Below, in pieces: positions 60,936 through 64,000 of a stretch of DNA of 64,000 bases (position 1 is the first letter of the stretch; each line of letters starts with the position of its first letter). The notes beneath the pieces were generated by a model. The model had not been told where the DNA came from and did not search any database. It saw only the letters and a list, made by a program, of their open reading frames with translations. The DNA is taken from assembly GCA_964398055.1 (NCBI GenBank), contig CAYNLK010000007.1, positions 124,001-188,000 of the forward strand. The letters run 5' to 3'. A program made the position numbers and the translations under genes. This DNA comes from CAYNLK01 sp964398055. Its GTDB lineage: Bacteria > Chloroflexota > Anaerolineae > 4572-78 > J111.

Positions 60936-61301
60936 ATGAATAACGAACCGATATTTTTGGTTGTAGAATGGCTGGAGCAAGGGACTATGGACGTCACCGG
61001 CGGTAGATTTACCCGGCAGGGCCGGATGGTTTGTACGCCTTCTGACTACCCCAAAAAATTGGCCTGCCATAATCCTGATTGTAAAGGGGGTGGCTTTGCC
61101 ATTGGCAGCCGTATCGCTAACCTTTTGGCTTCCGAGCGGGACAGTGATCACAACTCGCTGATCTGTACCAACGCCATTCACCAGGATCGAACCAAACGCT
61201 GTTTACACACGATTATGTATTCCATCACCCGAATTCGGCCCTACGCCCCTGCCGAGATGATGACGGCTGAAGCCGGTCGCAGTCCGGGTTTGACTTCTTA
61301 A
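60936..61301 (+). CDS. small Cys-rich protein, probably zinc-binding, unknown function
   Basis: A 121-residue protein I do not recognise. It contains ACHNPDCKGGGFAIG and then ICTNAIHQDRTKRCLH, giving four cysteines in a C-x4-C then C-x11-C pattern that could hold zinc. The start ATG 60936 has GGAGGTGA eight bases upstream, a near-perfect ribosome site, which is the main evidence that the gene is real; the frame open from 60891 would include that site. It is the last gene of the sensor kinase operon direction and converges with the OmpR-type gene. Confidence 0.6.
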   Translation: MNNEPIFLVVEWLEQGTMDVTGGRFTRQGRMVCTPSDYPKKLACHNPDCKGGGFAIGSRIANLLASERDSDHNSLICTNAIHQDRTKRCLHTIMYSITRIRPYAPAEMMTAEAGRSPGLTS

Positions 61302-61354
61302 CCCAGTTCGCTCAATTCACTGGAAGGTAAGTACCAGGCCCTTTAATTTCAAAT

Positions 61355-62047
61355 TCAGGAGGTGGCCAGCCGGTAGCCGATGCCGTGTTCGGTCAGAATA
61401 TAACGGGGGTGATGCGGGTCACCCTCTATTTTCTTACGCAGACGCCAGATGTACCACTTGACCTTATCTAACCTGACCTGGGTATCCAAAGGCCAGAGGT
61501 TGTTGAAGATAACATCGCTGGGCAGCACCCGGCCGGCGTGCCTGGCCAGCAACAGCATTAGTTCATATTCGGTTGGCGTCAGTTTGACGACTTCACCCCG
61601 GACCATCACTTGCCGGTCAACCGGATTTATGACCAGATCGTTATCCAGGCGAAACGGTAAGGCTCTCGAAGTGGGGGGCGGCATCTGCATTCGGCGCAGC
61701 AACGCTTCTATCCGGGCCAGCAGTTCTGTTGAATTAAACGGTTTTGCTACGTAGTCATCGGCTCCCAGGGTCAGACCTTTGATTACATCCTGGTGCCATC
61801 CCAGGGCAGTCAACATAATAATGGGCACCGTGGATGCCTGCCGCAGCCGCCGGCATACCTCCCAGCCATCCAACCGCGGCATCATCACGTCGAGAATCAC
61901 TAAAACTGGATCGTGTTCACGGAACTTGGCTAAGCCGGTTTCTCCGTCGAGGGCAGTGATCACCTGGTAGCCATTCTTTTTCAGGATGTGTTGGATGATT
62001 TCTAAAATCTCCACCTCATCGTCGATTATCAAAATCTTTGCGCCCAT
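61355..62047 (-). CDS. OmpR/PhoB-type response regulator
   Basis: DNA-binding response regulator of 230 residues. The receiver domain (about 1-118) has KILIIDDE, phospho-acceptor D53 in ILDVMMPRLDG and KPFN; the winged-helix domain (about 130-228) has LTPTEYELMLLLARHAGRV and VKWYIWRLRKKI, ending in GIGYRLA. No kinase gene accompanies it on this strand. It points towards the sensor kinase operon and might be its transcriptional output, but that needs evidence beyond proximity. Confidence 0.94.
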   Translation of the reverse strand: MGAKILIIDDEVEILEIIQHILKKNGYQVITALDGETGLAKFREHDPVLVILDVMMPRLDGWEVCRRLRQASTVPIIMLTALGWHQDVIKGLTLGADDYVAKPFNSTELLARIEALLRRMQMPPPTSRALPFRLDNDLVINPVDRQVMVRGEVVKLTPTEYELMLLLARHAGRVLPSDVIFNNLWPLDTQVRLDKVKWYIWRLRKKIEGDPHHPRYILTEHGIGYRLATS

Positions 62048-62259
62048 CCTGAACCCCTCTGCTTAACCCCTTATGAGCACCTTTAAAGAAGAACAGTCTT
62101 ATTTACGTATTATTTTACCACTCTTACCGAAATAATTCTATCAATATTGGCGCCACCTCAAAAAAAGGTCCAATTCGGTTTGTTTTGGCTAAAAAATTGT
62201 TTCAGTTCGAGTTGTCTAATTGAGGATCATATGGTAATCATACATCCCAAAGGTCGCCG

Positions 62260-63483
62260 GTGAAGAAATTGGCCAAACTGCATTTCCTGCAAAGTTACTC
62301 CACCCCCCCTGTCAGGCTCAGGTTAGCCCGAAATCTAACCCGCGCCGTTAAACAGGGGCATCCCTGGGTGTTTGCCGAGGCCCTCCGGGAGTTACCGGCG
62401 GCGCCGTCTGGCGCTCCGGCTGTTTTGCTGGATAATAAAAAGGGGCGGGCCATTGGGCGGGGTTTTTATGACCCGCACAGCGCCTTGGCCTTGCGGGTTT
62501 GCACGGCGGAACCGGATCAGCCGCTCGATGACCGCTGGGCCCAGGTCCGATTCGAGCGGGCTTTGGCCCTGCGCCGCGCTTTATTTGACGACCGCACTAA
62601 CGGCTTTCGGTTGTTCAACGGGGAGGGGGATGGCCTGCCCGGGCTGATCTGTGATCTCTACGGCGAGGTGGCCGTAATTCAATTGGATGGCGCCGGGCCT
62701 GGCGGCTTCTGGAATCCGGCCGGCATCGCCGAGTGGTTGGTTCAGACCCTGTCGCTCCGCTGGGTTTACTGGCGCAATCAAGCCCGGGGTGCAACCGGGG
62801 GAGAATTACTGCGCGGAGATCCGCCCCTGCCTCAGCCGGCGCCCTTTCTTGAAAATGGCATCCGTTTTACGGCAGACGTTAGCCGGGGGCAAAAAACCGG
62901 CTTTTTTTTGGATCAGCGTGACAATCGGCAGTGGATCAAGGCATTGGCAGCCGGTCGACGTGTCCTCAATCTGTTTGGGTATACCGGCGGGTTCTCGGTC
63001 TACGCGGGTTTGGGTGGGGCCAGTCAGGTCACCACGGTCGACCTGGCGGAAGCGGCCCTGGCCGCGGCCCATTCTCATTGGCGGTTGAACGGGCTTGAGC
63101 CAGGTAACCACACGGTGGTAAAAGCCGATGCTTTCGATTTTCTGCAAAAGGCCGGACAGGCCCACCAGCAGTGGGAGTTGGTAGTGCTTGATCCACCTTC
63201 GTTTGCGGCTTCAAAAGAAGCAGTCCCCCAGGCGCTTGCCGCCTACCAGCGACTCATCGCCGGCGGCGCGGCGGTGATGGCTGGCGATGGGCTGTTGGCT
63301 GCGGCTTCTTGCTCCAGCCATGTCGCCCCGGACTCATTTTTACAAGTTTGCGCCGAAGGAGTAGCGCAGGCCCGGCGGCGGGCTACCGTGCTGGGCATTT
63401 ACGGTCAACCGGCCGATCACCCCTGGCCCCTGGCCTGTTCTGAGCTCCGCTACCTCAAATTTGCCCTGCTCCGCATCGACTAA
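62260..63483 (+). CDS. rlmI: class I rRNA methyltransferase, RlmI/RlmK-like
   Basis: SAM-dependent RNA methyltransferase of 407 residues that probably makes 5-methylcytosine in 23S rRNA (family knowledge). An N-terminal PUA-like domain (about 15-90, with HPWVFAEALRELP and GRGFYDPHSALALRV) binds RNA; the EEHUD-like central part precedes the Rossmann domain with VLNLFGYTGGFSVYA (motif I), TTVDLAEAAL and the catalytic region VVLDPPSFA, and a C-terminal AAASCSSHV with a cysteine. Translation starts at GTG 62260 with AAAGG six bases upstream. Confidence 0.9.
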   Translation: MKKLAKLHFLQSYSTPPVRLRLARNLTRAVKQGHPWVFAEALRELPAAPSGAPAVLLDNKKGRAIGRGFYDPHSALALRVCTAEPDQPLDDRWAQVRFERALALRRALFDDRTNGFRLFNGEGDGLPGLICDLYGEVAVIQLDGAGPGGFWNPAGIAEWLVQTLSLRWVYWRNQARGATGGELLRGDPPLPQPAPFLENGIRFTADVSRGQKTGFFLDQRDNRQWIKALAAGRRVLNLFGYTGGFSVYAGLGGASQVTTVDLAEAALAAAHSHWRLNGLEPGNHTVVKADAFDFLQKAGQAHQQWELVVLDPPSFAASKEAVPQALAAYQRLIAGGAAVMAGDGLLAAASCSSHVAPDSFLQVCAEGVAQARRRATVLGIYGQPADHPWPLACSELRYLKFALLRID

Positions 63484-63572
63484 CCACCCAACCAACCTCT
63501 CTCCGGTCGCAACCAACCATCCACCCAACTATCCAACTAACCAACTAACCACCCAACCAACTAAGCAACCCC
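63482..63572. repeat. CCAACC-word repeat, one unit with a CTCCGGTCGC core
   Basis: AACCAACC/CCAACTAACC-type words and one CTCTCCGGTCGCAACCAACC unit fill the space between converging genes. It is the opposite-strand counterpart of the array inside the CotH gene at 51649-51757; a related GGTTGG/CCAACC hairpin occurs at about 35511-35580. Confidence 0.7.
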
Positions 63573-63576
63573 CTAC

Positions 63577-64000
63577 CTACCCCTGCACCAACTCTTCTAA
63601 CTGCTTGAGTTCCGGCTCGATGCCCATCGCAATAATAGCGGCGCCCGGCAATAGTTTGGTGTCGGCGTTGGGATGAGACAGGAGGGTTTGTTGAGGGTGA
63701 GTTACAGCCAGCACGGCCACCTTAAGTTTGGCCTCGCGCAGGGTCAGGCCGGCCAGCGGCGATTTTTCGTCGATAATGAACTCTCCCAGCCGCATCTGGT
63801 GATCGCCAAATTCAAGGATGCCATCCAGAAAGCTGATGACATTGGGATGCGCCAGCATCTGGGCGATACGTTGGCCGGCGGTCGCGTAAGGCGAGATGAC
63901 CGTATTGGCCCCGGCCTTTTCCAGTTTGGCTACCGATGCCTCTGAGTTGCAGCGGGTGATGATCTGTAAGTCGGGGTGCAGCCCCCTGGCCGTTAAAACA
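63577..64000 (-). CDS. TrkA-family (RCK) potassium channel/transport protein, 5' part outside window
   Basis: C-terminal part of a protein whose start lies beyond base 64000. Translating through the edge gives a Rossmann-like RCK segment (LQIITRCNSEASVAKLEKAGANTVISPY) and then a TrkA_C domain (GEFIIDEKSPLAGLTLREA through LLPGAAIIAMG). These domains bind nucleotides or ions and gate potassium channels or Trk transporters. Whether channel helices are present upstream cannot be seen. An internal ATG at 63858 is within the RCK domain and is not the true start. Confidence 0.87.
   Translation of the reverse strand, partial: VLTARGLHPDLQIITRCNSEASVAKLEKAGANTVISPYATAGQRIAQMLAHPNVISFLDGILEFGDHQMRLGEFIIDEKSPLAGLTLREAKLKVAVLAVTHPQQTLLSHPNADTKLLPGAAIIAMGIEPELKQLEELVQG

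Overview
The window looks like chromosomal DNA of a Chloroflexota bacterium, most likely class Anaerolineae or a close relative. Grounds for this are the moderately high G+C, the DUF5671 repeat membrane protein, lipoproteins with P/T/S-rich linkers and LGFP-like tails, CotH/lamin-tail and PKD surface proteins, a TrpB2-type tryptophan synthase, and Rex and MreB genes beside a classical atp operon. The assignment is by protein style and gene content, not by a marker gene. No rRNA, tRNA, CRISPR array, integrase or transposase gene was seen. A 10-N assembly gap lies at 812-821.

Layout. 1-8.2 kb (minus): a truncated PQQ-type sugar dehydrogenase, a six-repeat DUF5671 membrane protein with a small membrane-anchored partner, two tandem CNNM/CBS (HlyC/CorC) proteins and an SsnA-like aminohydrolase. 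8.4-9.9 kb (plus): a GT2 glycosyltransferase and the NADH-sensing repressor Rex. 10-18.2 kb (minus): mreB with its own promoter, then the full F1Fo ATP synthase operon (atpI-B-E-F-H-A-G-D-C), bracketed by a strong promoter and a strong terminator. 18.5-20.8 kb (plus): an AT-richer gene encoding an amino-methyltransferase fused to a probable PD-(D/E)xK nuclease domain, the best candidate here for a little-described system. 20.8-29 kb: a lipoprotein, a three-gene surface-sugar operon (perosamine-synthase-like aminotransferase, methyltransferase, flippase-like membrane protein), an MFS transporter, trpB2 and a methyltransferase. 29.3-33.3 kb (plus): a PASTA Ser/Thr kinase and FtsH. 33.3-36.4 kb: an aldo/keto reductase, thioesterase and HAD operon opposite a metallo-beta-lactamase hydrolase.

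36.4-50.8 kb (minus) reads as one amino-sugar utilisation locus: ROK repressor, ABC sugar importer (binding protein plus two permeases, no ATPase), two Gfo/Idh/MocA dehydrogenases, a ROK-like kinase, PIG-L deacetylase, GH20 hexosaminidase, GNAT acetyltransferase, SIS-domain isomerase/deaminase and a glutamine-amidotransferase-like protein. The ROK gene carries a 25-bp palindromic operator lying over its own promoter. 51-62 kb is a surface/signalling block: a CotH/lamin-tail protein, then a divergent operon of hybrid-type sensor kinase, a membrane-anchored protein with 12 PKD domains, a CheY-like regulator and a Cys-rich small protein, closed by an OmpR-type regulator on the other strand. The window ends with an RlmI-like rRNA methyltransferase and the C-terminal part of a TrkA/RCK potassium-channel protein.

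The intergenic spaces are unusually rich in hairpin-forming repeats of at least eight different sequence families, including a nested palindromic element (28021-28256), a GxxExxY gene inside inverted repeats (40880-41339), and a CCAACC-type repeat that has entered a coding sequence (51649-51757). Several gene starts were moved inward from the longest reading frame on the basis of ribosome binding sites; these are noted per gene.
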